The notes: generated by a model not told the origin, from the sequence alone. A stretch of DNA of 36,733 nucleotides from Bartonella raoultii (GCF_019659805.1 NZ_JAIFRO010000010.1:1-36733), one strand, 5' to 3'. Positions 8,567-17,636 are shown, counted from the stretch's first letter. Program-made: numbers and translations.

Positions 8567-9003
8567 TGGCAAAAGTCTATTTGACCAGTTCTTGGGATAT
8601 GGAGCGTATAGCGCCTTATCTAGAAGAGATACTTGCGTCATTGAGTGCGTATGTAGAGCGTTTCAAACATGAAGTTACGTTGCAAGAAATCATTGAAGCC
8701 ATTTGCACGGGCAAAAAACAGTTATGGCTTGTTTTGGATGATGACGAGCGCTTTTTAGCAGCAGTTACGACCCAGATACAAGAAACCGTTTTAGGAAAGA
8801 AGCGTGCCTTGATTTGTGAATGTAGTGGCAAGGGTGTTCTTGGTCTTATTGAGAATTTGCACTCTATAGAGGATTGGGCAGTTGAGAATGGTGCTTTAGA
8901 ACTGGAGATTTTAGGGCGTTTTGGTTGGAAACGAGCACTCAGCAAACAGGGTTATGAGATAGATATGCTTTACTATAGGAAGGATTTGAGACATGGGGAG
9001 TAG
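8566..9003 (+). CDS. GNAT-like protein in the tail operon
   Basis: A 145-aa protein whose start codon shares a base with the previous stop (TAATG). The order of elements suggests an acetyltransferase (GNAT) fold: an N-terminal helical part, the strand QLWLVLDDDERFLAAVTTQI, the strand and loop RALICECSGKGVLGLIENL as a possible acetyl-CoA loop, a helix, and the C-terminal ELEILGRFGWKRALSKQGYE. GNAT-like genes of unknown function recur in tail and ejection operons of podoviruses, as I recall. Whether it is an enzyme or a structural adaptation is not clear. It overlaps the next gene by 11 bases. Confidence 0.6.
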   Translation: MAKVYLTSSWDMERIAPYLEEILASLSAYVERFKHEVTLQEIIEAICTGKKQLWLVLDDDERFLAAVTTQIQETVLGKKRALICECSGKGVLGLIENLHSIEDWAVENGALELEILGRFGWKRALSKQGYEIDMLYYRKDLRHGE

Positions 9004-9931
9004 GAGCCCAACAGAAACACAACAAAAGCAGGTGCAAACAAGCGCCCCTCCTGCTTGGATGGAGAATGTCTTTAAGCGTGGTGGTGCGGATGCTTATCAA
9101 ATGTATAATACAGGGATGGGTGGGAATGTTTATGGTGGACCTCGTGTTGCGCCATTAAGTGATCAGACGCGCTATGCCATTGGTGGACTTGGGAGTATTC
9201 CTAGCCATTACCAAAATCGTTCTTTGATGAATACAGTCTACAATCCAACATCAGCAGCAAATAATCTTGGAAGAATGGCTTCTGGTGATCTGGTTGGACA
9301 AAATCCCTTTTTTAATGCTGCTCTTCAAAAGAGTTTAGACCGTGCAAGAGATACTATTCATAGCTCTTTTGCAGGAGCAGGTCGTTATGGGTCCGGTGCA
9401 CATACGGGTGTTTTGGCAAATGAACTTGGAGCTTTGTCTACAAGTGCTACAGCGAACCAATACAATCAAGATGTACAAAATATGATGCAAGCGAATGCAA
9501 TGATTGACCAAGCTAACCAAAATCAGTTGGGTGCTTCGAATAATTTCTTACAGGGTTATGGGAATGCTTATTCTAATGCCATACAGGGTGGAGGTGTGCT
9601 TGATAATTACAATCAGAGAGTTGTTGATGCCAACCGCGAACGTTGGCTGGAACAAGACAATAGCGGTTGGAATAGATTGAACATGTTAATGAACGCCGGT
9701 CATGGTTTTGCAGGTAATTACGGCACAACAACAAACAACCTCACAGGTTCTGAGATACAAGGTAATAATCCTTGGAAGAATGCAGGAACTATAGGTTCTC
9801 TAGCGCTTCAAGCGGCACCAATGGCTTTTGGTTATATGGCAGGTGGTCCATTAGGAGCGGCAGTAGCAGCAGGATTGTCGAAAGACGCCATTGATTACTT
9901 CAAGGACCTACAAAACAAGTCGAATAAGTAA
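8993..9931 (+). CDS. DNA ejection protein (first of three)
   Basis: This 312-aa protein is rich in Asn, Gln, Gly and Ala. It has a polar N-terminus (APPAWMENVFKRGGADAYQM), a middle with RDTIHSSFAGAGRYGSGAHT, and a hydrophobic Gly/Ala-rich end (IGSLALQAAPMAFGYMAGGPLGAAVAAGL). These features and its position before two more such proteins match the internal virion proteins that podoviruses inject to form a DNA channel (role of P22 gp7/gp20/gp16). No sequence motif links it to one P22 protein specifically. Confidence 0.65.
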   Translation: MGSRSPTETQQKQVQTSAPPAWMENVFKRGGADAYQMYNTGMGGNVYGGPRVAPLSDQTRYAIGGLGSIPSHYQNRSLMNTVYNPTSAANNLGRMASGDLVGQNPFFNAALQKSLDRARDTIHSSFAGAGRYGSGAHTGVLANELGALSTSATANQYNQDVQNMMQANAMIDQANQNQLGASNNFLQGYGNAYSNAIQGGGVLDNYNQRVVDANRERWLEQDNSGWNRLNMLMNAGHGFAGNYGTTTNNLTGSEIQGNNPWKNAGTIGSLALQAAPMAFGYMAGGPLGAAVAAGLSKDAIDYFKDLQNKSNK

Positions 9932-9955
9932 ATAATAGTTTTATAGGAGAGTGTG

Positions 9956-11392
9956 ATGGCAGCTCCATCTATAATGTTAGCAGTCCCATATTTAAGTGCA
10001 TTAGCAGGGCAAGGATTGAGAACCTTGCCACATATCATGAGATTTTTGCCGCATGCAATGAAATTTGGAGCACGAGCGGGAGCGCGAACAGCAGCGCAAA
10101 CCAATAATTTAGTGAGATCCATGGCTACAGGAATGCGTACAGGAACACAACAAGGAGCGCAAAGATTAGGGCAATTAATATCCGATTCTCCAGTTGCACA
10201 ATCTTTAATGCAGCATAGTCCTTTGTTGTCTCCTTTTGTTGGTGCAGGAGTTGAATCTTTTATGAAGCATTTACCCAAACAGCCATCACCCCTACAACAA
10301 CAAGAATCGCCTATTCCTGGGCCGTATCCTGATCCTATCTCAAATGCACTAGAGGAAATTCCCACACCAGAGGAAACATCACAAGACCTAAAACATCATG
10401 TTGATGTCCCTCAAGCACAACCATTAGCGCCCACATCACAAACACCTCCTCCTGAACCCACAGATTTAGAGAAGTTTTTACAATCCAATACTTATAAATT
10501 TTTTCAATCAGATGCTTACCAGAAGCTTAAAGATCTTTTTGCAGGTATGTCGGCAGCACCGTCCGGTGGTTCTGGATGGGATGCGCTTGCAAGTGGTGTG
10601 AAGCATCTTAATGAAGGTGATAAACAAAGAGGTCGAGTTAATCAAACGGTCGAGTATCTGAAATCCAAAGGCTACAGCGAAGAAGAAGCGCGGGTTATGG
10701 CAAGCAATCCTCAAATGCTTAGTGCATTGTTAACAAATACTTATCAACCTAAACTTTCGCAAGACTATCATTATGTTCGCAATCCTGAGACTGGAGGGTA
10801 TGAAGCACAGGTTATTAAGGGTAGTAAGGCATATCAGGAAGCTGAGCGTGCAAAAAAACTCCATGAGAAAAATATAGTACGCGACACTGTTTTATTTAAT
10901 GATATCGGATATCTTGATGAGTACATGAAGAAACATGGTACTTATTCAACTGGTCTCACTGCTTGGCTTAAAAGCTGGTTTCCCGGAACGGACGCACGCG
11001 GTGCAGATAGAGTTGTGCAAGCGCTTAGGAGCCATATAGCAAGTAATCGTATAGACGAACTGAAAAGCTTATCAAGGACAGGAGCGGTAGGACTTGGACA
11101 TGTCAGTGACAAAGATCTTGACATGCTAAAGGATTCTTTAGGTGCACTAAGTATTGATATGAATGTAGAATTATTTGCGCGGAATCTGTCTCAAATAAAA
11201 GATGTTCTTGAAAAATTATCCCCTGAAGCAAAAAACTTTTTATTAGGCAAAAATAATGAAATTCAGACAATATCACAAGGGAGTAGTGAAAATATACCTA
11301 AGATGGGTATGCAAGAAGGTATCGACAGAGATGATATCACTGTATTTATTGATGTTGCTACCGGTAAGCGTATTGAAAAGGAAGATTATTGA
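9956..11392 (+). CDS. DNA ejection protein (second of three)
   Basis: A 478-aa protein with a basic, amphipathic N-terminus (LAGQGLRTLPHIMRFLPHAMKFGARAGART), a Pro/Gln-rich linker (roughly residues 105-170) and a helical C-terminal half. The start is ATG 9956, with AGGAG eight to twelve bases upstream; a GTG one codon earlier is rejected. The segment GYSEEEARVMASNPQMLSALL is helical. Its stop overlaps the next ATG (TGATG). The role as an injected virion protein is inferred from position and composition. Confidence 0.62.
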   Translation: MAAPSIMLAVPYLSALAGQGLRTLPHIMRFLPHAMKFGARAGARTAAQTNNLVRSMATGMRTGTQQGAQRLGQLISDSPVAQSLMQHSPLLSPFVGAGVESFMKHLPKQPSPLQQQESPIPGPYPDPISNALEEIPTPEETSQDLKHHVDVPQAQPLAPTSQTPPPEPTDLEKFLQSNTYKFFQSDAYQKLKDLFAGMSAAPSGGSGWDALASGVKHLNEGDKQRGRVNQTVEYLKSKGYSEEEARVMASNPQMLSALLTNTYQPKLSQDYHYVRNPETGGYEAQVIKGSKAYQEAERAKKLHEKNIVRDTVLFNDIGYLDEYMKKHGTYSTGLTAWLKSWFPGTDARGADRVVQALRSHIASNRIDELKSLSRTGAVGLGHVSDKDLDMLKDSLGALSIDMNVELFARNLSQIKDVLEKLSPEAKNFLLGKNNEIQTISQGSSENIPKMGMQEGIDRDDITVFIDVATGKRIEKEDY

Positions 11393-13533
11393 TGAATACT
11401 TACACGAGCATTCCTGAATATGCAACATCTAAAAGTGGAAAGCGCTATCGTTTGCGTGTTATCGATGATAATTCTAGAGGTGGCATTCCTGAATATGCAA
11501 CATCTAAAAGTGGAAAACGTTATCGTTTGCGTGTTATTGACGATAACACCGATTTTACAGAAACAACATCACCACAGCCTCCAGAGATCACGCGCAGTGA
11601 AGCGTTTTGGAACTCTTTAAAACATGGATTGAGTTTTAATTTAGATGATGAATTTTCAGCCATTACAGCGGCAGGACGTGACCATGAAGATGATTATGCT
11701 ATACCTTCTTTTATCAATGGGTTTTTAGGATATTGGCTTGGAGATAAGAAATACGAAGAGAAGTATGATAAAGAAGTCAAAAAAATCCGTGATTATTATC
11801 GTAGGATGAGTGACGCGCATTATTGGACATCTTTTGCTGGAAATGCTTTAGGGGCGGCACTTCCTTCACTTGCGACTTTAGGAATAGGAGGAGCAGCAAG
11901 ATTAGGCATTCTTGGTTCAAAATTAGGTCAAGCCTTTTTAAAATCAGGTCAGTCAGGTGCAAGCCGACTTGCACAGCCATTTTTAGGTATCACGAACAAA
12001 ACAACGTGGCCTCATTTGCTAAAAGTAGGAGCGGCATCTGGTGCATTACATGGCATGGGAGAGGGCGAAGGATTAGGGAATACAGTTAGCAATACATTCG
12101 CTGGTGCTGGTTTAGGAGCAGCAGGGACAATGGTTGGAAGTGGTTTAGGTCATTTTGCTGGTTCTACTGTCGGTGGAATAAGAAGACTTTTTTCTCCTTC
12201 TTATAAACAAGGAGTTGAAAAAGCAACATTAAGAGAAATCAGTAAACATTTAGGCAGGGAGGGAGCTGAAGATTTAGGAGAATCTTTTGGCCGTAAAGCC
12301 GTTGATACCGATTATGTAGCTGATCATAGTCCTTTTTTACAAGATCTTGTTTTTGATATAGCCCGAAGGAACCAAGGGGCTTATCTTGATTTGACCCAAA
12401 AAGCAAAGGCAAGAGCGCTGGGAGGAGGAGAGCGTATACATCAAGCCGTTGATGAACAGTTTGTTCCTCGTCAAAATGTTGTAGGTTTAAAAGATGATCT
12501 TATCGCGAGTAGGAAAGCAGCATCTCATGATCTTTACGAAATAGCCAAGAAGACACCGATAGGGGAAAAATATTATGGCGCTCTTAATGAATTAATGGAA
12601 CGTCCATATTTCAAACAAGCTTATAATGAAGGACTCAAGCAGTTCACGAGTGGAGTCAATAAAGTTCATCCGTTTTCTTCTCAAAAGTTTAGTCTTCTTA
12701 AGGAGAAACCGAATATGGAAGTTCTTCATCATACGAAAGAAATACTCGATGAGATGATAAAGATAGAGAGGGGAAAAGGAAGAAATAGCAAAGTTCGTAC
12801 CTTAGTAGATATCCAGAAAAGCTTATTAGAGGTTATGGATGATATCTCCTCTGAATATAAGAAGGGACGGGCATTATATCATCAATACAGCTCTCATGTA
12901 GATGCTATGGATGAAGGTTCCAAAATTCTTAGCAAGGCGATTAATAAGGATGAATTCAGTAAAATTTTTGATGAATTACCAAAGAGACAACAAGAATACT
13001 TTCAAAAGGGCTCAAGAGGTGAACTTCTCAGAGGGATAAGGCAAACGAAAGATAAAGTCTCCAAGGCAAAGGAGATTTTTGGTACGGATGATCTGTATGA
13101 TAGGTTTGCAAAGGTTTATGGAGCCGATAAAGCTTCTGCTGTTAAGAAGGTCGTCGATAGAGAAGCCGATTATGCGGATTTTTATAACAGAATACCAAAT
13201 CGCAAAGCAGATAAAAGAATATCTTTTACGCATAATGTCAGTATACCGACTAGTCCCAAAGATGCAGCCATGCAAGCAGGGAAAGCAGCATTGAAAGCTT
13301 CTTGGATACCTTTTAAAGAAGCAGCGTTTAGAGAGCGTCAACGGATTGAAAAGGATGTCGTCAAGTTATTGACAGGTGGTTCAAAGATTTCGAATGAGAA
13401 AATTGTAGAGCTTATTCAAGGCATGGTGAGAGCGCAAGAGAAGGGATATGCTACGAAAGAATGGGTGAAAAAACTATCTGCTGCTTTGGCTAGGTCAAGT
13501 GGAAACGAATTTGTGAGAGTGTTTAACCGATGA
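11392..13533 (+). CDS. DNA ejection protein (third of three) with duplicated N-terminal repeat
   Basis: At 713 aa this is the largest of the three ejection-type proteins, in the place of P22 gp16. It begins with two copies of a 25-residue unit (IPEYATSKSGKRYRLRVIDD plus linker). A long Gly/Ala-rich region with membrane-active character follows (AGNALGAALPSLATLGIGGA; GAGLGAAGTMVGSGLGHFAG), then a charged, helical C-terminal half. The start is ATG 11392 overlapping the previous TGA; a TTG one codon earlier is not needed. It overlaps the transglycosylase gene by 4 bases. Probably it enters the host envelope during infection. Confidence 0.65.
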   Translation: MNTYTSIPEYATSKSGKRYRLRVIDDNSRGGIPEYATSKSGKRYRLRVIDDNTDFTETTSPQPPEITRSEAFWNSLKHGLSFNLDDEFSAITAAGRDHEDDYAIPSFINGFLGYWLGDKKYEEKYDKEVKKIRDYYRRMSDAHYWTSFAGNALGAALPSLATLGIGGAARLGILGSKLGQAFLKSGQSGASRLAQPFLGITNKTTWPHLLKVGAASGALHGMGEGEGLGNTVSNTFAGAGLGAAGTMVGSGLGHFAGSTVGGIRRLFSPSYKQGVEKATLREISKHLGREGAEDLGESFGRKAVDTDYVADHSPFLQDLVFDIARRNQGAYLDLTQKAKARALGGGERIHQAVDEQFVPRQNVVGLKDDLIASRKAASHDLYEIAKKTPIGEKYYGALNELMERPYFKQAYNEGLKQFTSGVNKVHPFSSQKFSLLKEKPNMEVLHHTKEILDEMIKIERGKGRNSKVRTLVDIQKSLLEVMDDISSEYKKGRALYHQYSSHVDAMDEGSKILSKAINKDEFSKIFDELPKRQQEYFQKGSRGELLRGIRQTKDKVSKAKEIFGTDDLYDRFAKVYGADKASAVKKVVDREADYADFYNRIPNRKADKRISFTHNVSIPTSPKDAAMQAGKAALKASWIPFKEAAFRERQRIEKDVVKLLTGGSKISNEKIVELIQGMVRAQEKGYATKEWVKKLSAALARSSGNEFVRVFNR
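11409..11547 (+). repeat. 75-bp tandem duplication, two copies
   Basis: Copies begin at 11409 and 11484. Over the 21 codons shared (IPEYATSKSGKRYRLRVIDD plus Asn) there are five base differences (AAG/AAA, CGC/CGT, ATC/ATT, GAT/GAC, AAT/AAC), and all are synonymous. Confidence 0.95.
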
Positions 13534-14183
13534 TCCGTAGTCCTTCAGTAGATCAAGCGATCCGCCAGACAGCGGCGCGTTATGGGATCCCTGAAAGTTA
13601 TTTATACCGTGTTGCGCAAGTGGAGAGTGGAGGTAATCCCAATGCAAGGAATCCACGCTCGTCTGCTGGTGGTTTGTATCAGTTTATAGACAGCACAGCG
13701 AAGCAATATGGTTTGCAGGACCGTTTTGATCCCGTACAAGCAGCCGATGCGATGGGTAGACTTACCCTTGATAATCGCAATCATTTAAGTCGTGTGTTGG
13801 GAAGAGCGCCCACAGAGGCAGAATTGTATTTAGCGCATCAACAAGGGGCAAGGGGTGCAGCGCGTCTTTTACAAAATCCTCATGCCAATGCAGCACAATT
13901 GGTTGGCAGCAATGCGGTTGGTTTGAACAGTGGTAACAATGCGATGCGAGCAAGTGATTTTATCAATCGCGTGTTTCAAATGTATGGTGGACAGCCATCT
14001 TATAGAAGCCCTTTTGTACAAGGTCGCTATGACCATAGGACGCATTTGTTAGAGGTTTTACGGGCATTATTGGCTTCACAGGCTTCACAAGAAGAGCCTT
14101 CAGAAGAAGATGAGAGTGAAGCTTCTGCTGCTTACGAACAGCCCTTCATGGGGCAATTGATGCGGGCATTTTACGGCATTTAG
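13530..14183 (+). CDS. virion lytic transglycosylase (SLT domain)
   Basis: The enzyme cuts peptidoglycan glycan strands, here most likely to help the ejection proteins cross the cell wall at infection rather than for lysis. The SLT fold is clear: YGIPESYLYRVAQVESGGNP with the catalytic Glu in QVESGG, then SSAGGLYQFIDSTAKQYGL, then ELYLAHQQGARGAARLL. The domain takes up residues 1-145 or so of 217; the acidic tail (SQEEPSEEDESEASAAYEQP) is low complexity. The ATG overlaps the stop of the ejection gene by 4 bases. Confidence 0.9.
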   Translation: MIRSPSVDQAIRQTAARYGIPESYLYRVAQVESGGNPNARNPRSSAGGLYQFIDSTAKQYGLQDRFDPVQAADAMGRLTLDNRNHLSRVLGRAPTEAELYLAHQQGARGAARLLQNPHANAAQLVGSNAVGLNSGNNAMRASDFINRVFQMYGGQPSYRSPFVQGRYDHRTHLLEVLRALLASQASQEEPSEEDESEASAAYEQPFMGQLMRAFYGI

Positions 14184-14194
14184 GATTGAGCAAC

Positions 14195-15202
14195 ATGTCA
14201 ACGATTTATGATTGGTCGCATCAGGCGTCAGAGAATACGCATGCGGATGCTTTGATTAATTGGGCAGAAGGTCAAGCTCCCAGTACGGTCAACAACAGTG
14301 CACGTGTTATGATGCAACGGATGAAAGAGTATCTCTTAGATACGGGTGGAGCGCTTGAAGGGATTGTTGAGGTTGATGCAACGCAACAAAAGACAGAGAT
14401 CAGGTTAGAAACGCATTGTCAGTTTTTAGAGTATAGAAACGGTATCCATTTGCGTTTTTTATCGCGCGGTCAGAATGTAGGTTCGACCAGTGTTTCATTA
14501 AATGGACTTGGGAGTAAAACCGTTTATAAGGCAACAGCCTTAGGGGCGGTTCCTTTAACAGGAGGCGAAATCCAAAGGGATTGTCTTTATAGCTTGGTGT
14601 TTAGAGAAGATGCTTGGCATTTGTTAAATCCTACACCAGTAGTACAGAGAGAGTCTACAGATATCAGTCTTTATCCTTCCGGTTTTATAGGGACCTTTGC
14701 AATGCGCAATATTCCGGATGGTTGGTTGATCTGTGATGGAAAAGCCTATTCACGCATCACTTATAGAAGCTTATTTGAAGCGATAGGAACGGCTTGGGGA
14801 GCAGGGGATGGCTTTTCTACCTTTCATGTTCCTGATTTGCGTGGTGTGTTTTTACGCGGTTTAGACAGTGGTCGTAATATTGATGCGCAGCGTGATTTTG
14901 CCAGCATACAAAAGGATTTAATGCATGCGCACCAACATAAGGGTCAAACGCTTTCAACCGAGCATCTTCTCGACAAGGAACATTATTGGGATGGGAATAC
15001 GACGGATATTTTAGGTTATAAGCTTCGTTTATTTGAGGGTGGTGTACTCGCCAATTTTACAGGGGTAGAGAGCGAGTATATTGACGGCTATTTGATAGAA
15101 CCTTATTCGGTTGATCATAGTCCTGATGTGAATCTTGAAAGAACGGGTGAAGGGGAAACGCGCCCGATCAATATGTCTGTCCTTTTTTGCATAAAGACAT
15201 GA
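14195..15202 (+). CDS. tail collar domain protein, paralogue A
   Basis: This is the first of three tandem paralogues. All share an N-terminus STIYDWSHQASENTHADALI with EGQAPSTVNNSARVMMQRMK, probably the virion-attachment part. Next comes a central beta region, then a Phage_Collar domain (GFIGTFAMRNIPDGWLICDG ... FHVPDLRGVFLRGLDSGRN, residues about 160-235), a variable stretch, and a conserved end GETRPINMSVLFCIKT. The variable stretch here is His-rich at first (HAHQHKG). The start is ATG 14195, aligned with the paralogues; a TTG three codons upstream is rejected. Likely role: short tail fibre or receptor-binding protein. Confidence 0.85.
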   Translation: MSTIYDWSHQASENTHADALINWAEGQAPSTVNNSARVMMQRMKEYLLDTGGALEGIVEVDATQQKTEIRLETHCQFLEYRNGIHLRFLSRGQNVGSTSVSLNGLGSKTVYKATALGAVPLTGGEIQRDCLYSLVFREDAWHLLNPTPVVQRESTDISLYPSGFIGTFAMRNIPDGWLICDGKAYSRITYRSLFEAIGTAWGAGDGFSTFHVPDLRGVFLRGLDSGRNIDAQRDFASIQKDLMHAHQHKGQTLSTEHLLDKEHYWDGNTTDILGYKLRLFEGGVLANFTGVESEYIDGYLIEPYSVDHSPDVNLERTGEGETRPINMSVLFCIKT

Positions 15203-15209
15203 GGGTTTT

Positions 15210-16223
15210 ATGTCGACGATTTACGATTGGTCTTTGACGGCATCAGAGAATGCCCGTTGTGATGATGCTATCAATTGGTCAGAAGGACAATCCCCCAGCA
15301 GTGTCAATAACAGTGCACGTATGATGATGCAACGTGTAAGGGAATATCTTTTTGACATGAGCGGTATGATTGAGAATAGATTTACAATTGATGCAAGACA
15401 GCAGACAACATCTATTCAATTACAAAGCCCATCACAATTTTTCACCTATAAGAATGGTATCCATTTCCGTTTTAAAGCGAAGGAGAAGAATGTAGGCGCG
15501 ACGAGGATTTCCTTAAATGATTTGCCAAGCCAAGCGGTTTACAAAGCAAGTGCTTTAGGGGTGCATCCTTTAACAGGTGGAGAGATACAAAAGGGGTGTA
15601 TCTATAGCTTGGTGTACCGTGATGGTGTTTGGCATTTGCTCAATCCTACCCCCGCTTCCTTACCCAAACTATCCGATTTTTCTCGTTATGCGACCGGCAG
15701 TATTTGTGCTTTTGGCATGCAACATCTTCCCTCAGGTTGGTTGTTGTGTGATGGCAAAGCCTATTTACGCAGTGAGTATAGCGCTTTGTTTGAAGCGATA
15801 AGCACGCGCTGGGGTGGGAGTGAGAGTTGGACCAAATTTAATGTTCCTGATTTGCGTGGGATGTTTTTACGCTGTGTTGATGATGAGCGTAGCATTGATC
15901 CTTTTCGTATTCTAGGCACGTTACAGAAGGATTCGATGAAGATCCATAGCCATGGAGGAAGCAGTTTTTCTATTTTGAATAACGAAGGGGATAGCGAAAG
16001 TTGGTATGGTTATAGCACGATTATTTGGGGCTATATGTTCAATGAGCAGCAAAGAGCCAAACTTGCAGAACGGCTTGGTGTTCGGGTTGAGGATATACGT
16101 GTTCACCATAAGATAGCTTTTCCCCGTTCTCATCTTCATATGCATGATGTTGTTTTGGAGGGTTCCGGTTCGGGGGAAACACGTCCTGTCAATATAGCTG
16201 TACGCTTTGGAATTAAGACGTGA
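15210..16223 (+). CDS. tail collar domain protein, paralogue B
   Basis: Second tandem paralogue, 337 aa, starting 7 bases after copy A. The N-terminus (STIYDWSLTASENARCDDAI) and collar domain (GSICAFGMQHLPSGWLLCDG ... FNVPDLRGMFLRCVDDERS) are closely similar to A and C. The stretch between collar and end is unrelated in sequence to A and C (SILNNEGDSESWYGYSTIIW ... VHHKIAFPRSHLHMHDVVLE), before the conserved GETRPVNIAVRFGIKT. This layout points to a fixed body with an exchangeable tip. Confidence 0.85.
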   Translation: MSTIYDWSLTASENARCDDAINWSEGQSPSSVNNSARMMMQRVREYLFDMSGMIENRFTIDARQQTTSIQLQSPSQFFTYKNGIHFRFKAKEKNVGATRISLNDLPSQAVYKASALGVHPLTGGEIQKGCIYSLVYRDGVWHLLNPTPASLPKLSDFSRYATGSICAFGMQHLPSGWLLCDGKAYLRSEYSALFEAISTRWGGSESWTKFNVPDLRGMFLRCVDDERSIDPFRILGTLQKDSMKIHSHGGSSFSILNNEGDSESWYGYSTIIWGYMFNEQQRAKLAERLGVRVEDIRVHHKIAFPRSHLHMHDVVLEGSGSGETRPVNIAVRFGIKT

Positions 16224-16231
16224 GGGGTTTT

Positions 16232-17371
16232 ATGTCGACGGTTTATGATTGGTCTTTAAAAGCCTTAGAGAATGGCAATGCGGATGCTTTGATCAATTGG
16301 TCAGAGGGTCAGCCTCCTAGTACAGTCAACAACAGCGCCCGTATGATGATGCAACGGATCAAAGAGTATCTCTTAGATACGGGAGGGGTTATTGAGAGTG
16401 TTTTTGTATATGATGAAGGACAAAGCACAACGTCGGTTCATTTGCAAAGTAGGTTGGCTTATCCTGCTTATAGGGACGGTCTTCATTTACGTTTTGTCTC
16501 ACGTGGTCACAATAGAGGCGCGACGCGTGTTTCAGTTAATACTTTAACCAGCCAGCCTGTTTATAAGGCCACAGATAAAGGGCTATCGCTTTTATCAGGT
16601 GGTGAGTTCCAAGAAGGGTGTGTTTATAGCCTTGTGTATGATGAAGCGCTTTCAGGTTGGCAAGTTCTCAATCCTACCCGTGATCCAGTTCCAGCGTCAA
16701 AAACATTACCGACTGGTTTAATCGGTCCTTTTGCCATGCGCCATTTACCGGCTGGTTGGTTGTTGTGTGATGGTCAGGCTTATAGTCGTTTACACTATAG
16801 GTCTCTTTTTTCGAAGATAGGGACGAGTTGGGGGGAGGGAGATGGTGTAAGAACCTTTAATGTTCCAGATTTGCGTGGGATGTTTTTACGGGGTCTTGAT
16901 GAAGGGCGCAATGTTGATCCTTGGCGTTCTTTTGCAAGCCAGCAAGAGCATTCTTTAAAAGCCCATGATCATTTTATCGGTTCTATAGCCCCTCATTCTC
17001 TCGCCTCCCGTAAGAAGCGTGATGTCTCTTCTTCAGATGCTTTAAAAAGAAGCAAGCGTTCTCTTGATAGCGATGAGGAATGTTTAGGATTGAGCGGGGA
17101 TGCCTTGGAAAGGTGTAATCAAGAATTTGATGAGAGAGCGGGCGTTCCAGCGGTTCCAGAGGTTCCCTTTTGGTTTACAGAATCGGATAAACCGCCCCGT
17201 TTACCTTGGTTTATTCGGTCTCCATTTGCCAATTTTTTAATCTCTTCTACGCCGTTACAAGAGGGTTTGGATCGTCTTGCTCCTCATGAACATAGATTTC
17301 TTATCGACAGTTTTGGTGGAGAGGAAACGCGTCCAGTCAATGTATCGGTTGTATTTGGCATAAAGACATGA
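16232..17371 (+). CDS. tail collar domain protein, paralogue C, with long insert
   Basis: Third tandem paralogue, 379 aa, about 40 residues longer than its neighbours. Start ATG 16232, aligned with the STVYDWSLKALENGNADALI N-terminus; a GTG four codons earlier is rejected. The collar domain (GLIGPFAMRHLPAGWLLCDG ... FNVPDLRGMFLRGLDEGRN) is followed by an insert with two basic clusters (RKKR, KRSKR), an acidic part (SDEECLGLSGDALERCNQEF) and a Pro/Trp-rich part, before the common end EETRPVNVSVVFGIKT. The insert has no recognised family. Confidence 0.85.
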   Translation: MSTVYDWSLKALENGNADALINWSEGQPPSTVNNSARMMMQRIKEYLLDTGGVIESVFVYDEGQSTTSVHLQSRLAYPAYRDGLHLRFVSRGHNRGATRVSVNTLTSQPVYKATDKGLSLLSGGEFQEGCVYSLVYDEALSGWQVLNPTRDPVPASKTLPTGLIGPFAMRHLPAGWLLCDGQAYSRLHYRSLFSKIGTSWGEGDGVRTFNVPDLRGMFLRGLDEGRNVDPWRSFASQQEHSLKAHDHFIGSIAPHSLASRKKRDVSSSDALKRSKRSLDSDEECLGLSGDALERCNQEFDERAGVPAVPEVPFWFTESDKPPRLPWFIRSPFANFLISSTPLQEGLDRLAPHEHRFLIDSFGGEETRPVNVSVVFGIKT

Positions 17372-17380
17372 GGTTATGCG

Positions 17381-17602
17381 ATGTTATCAAAACCCTTTGC
17401 GATTTCAGCTTTAAGTGACCCGTCTCAAGTACGGGTTGTTTTGTATTCCGGTGAGCGCTTTGTGCACGCCCCGTTAAATGGGGTTAGTGATCTTTTGAAA
17501 GCTGCTTTGCACTCAGAGCTTTCCGTTTCATTCAAGCGTTTAGAAACTGAATTACAAGCTTTGAGGGATGAAGTGGAAGAATTGAAAGCGTGTTTATTTT
17601 AA
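17381..17602 (+). CDS. small coiled-coil protein of the tail region
   Basis: A 73-aa protein of unknown function between the collar paralogues and the giant fibre. The N-terminal half is a short beta-like domain (SQVRVVLYSGERFVHAPLNG). The C-terminal third is a leucine-spaced coiled coil (KRLETELQALRDEVEELKAC), which suggests an oligomer or a partner of the fibre coiled coil. The ATG lies 9 bases after the previous stop. It could be a small fibre, a trimerisation helper or a chaperone; nothing decides between these. Confidence 0.65.
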   Translation: MLSKPFAISALSDPSQVRVVLYSGERFVHAPLNGVSDLLKAALHSELSVSFKRLETELQALRDEVEELKACLF

Positions 17603-17636
17603 GGCTTTATGAAGAGTTGATGTAAGGAAGCAAGAA

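Noticed and set aside
1..17602. The Bartonella gene transfer agent (BaGTA) as identity of this locus
   Set aside because: The coat, portal, hub, ejection proteins and lysis genes are of the P22/N4-gp56 short-tailed type, not the HK97-like, long-tailed type expected for the transfer agent.
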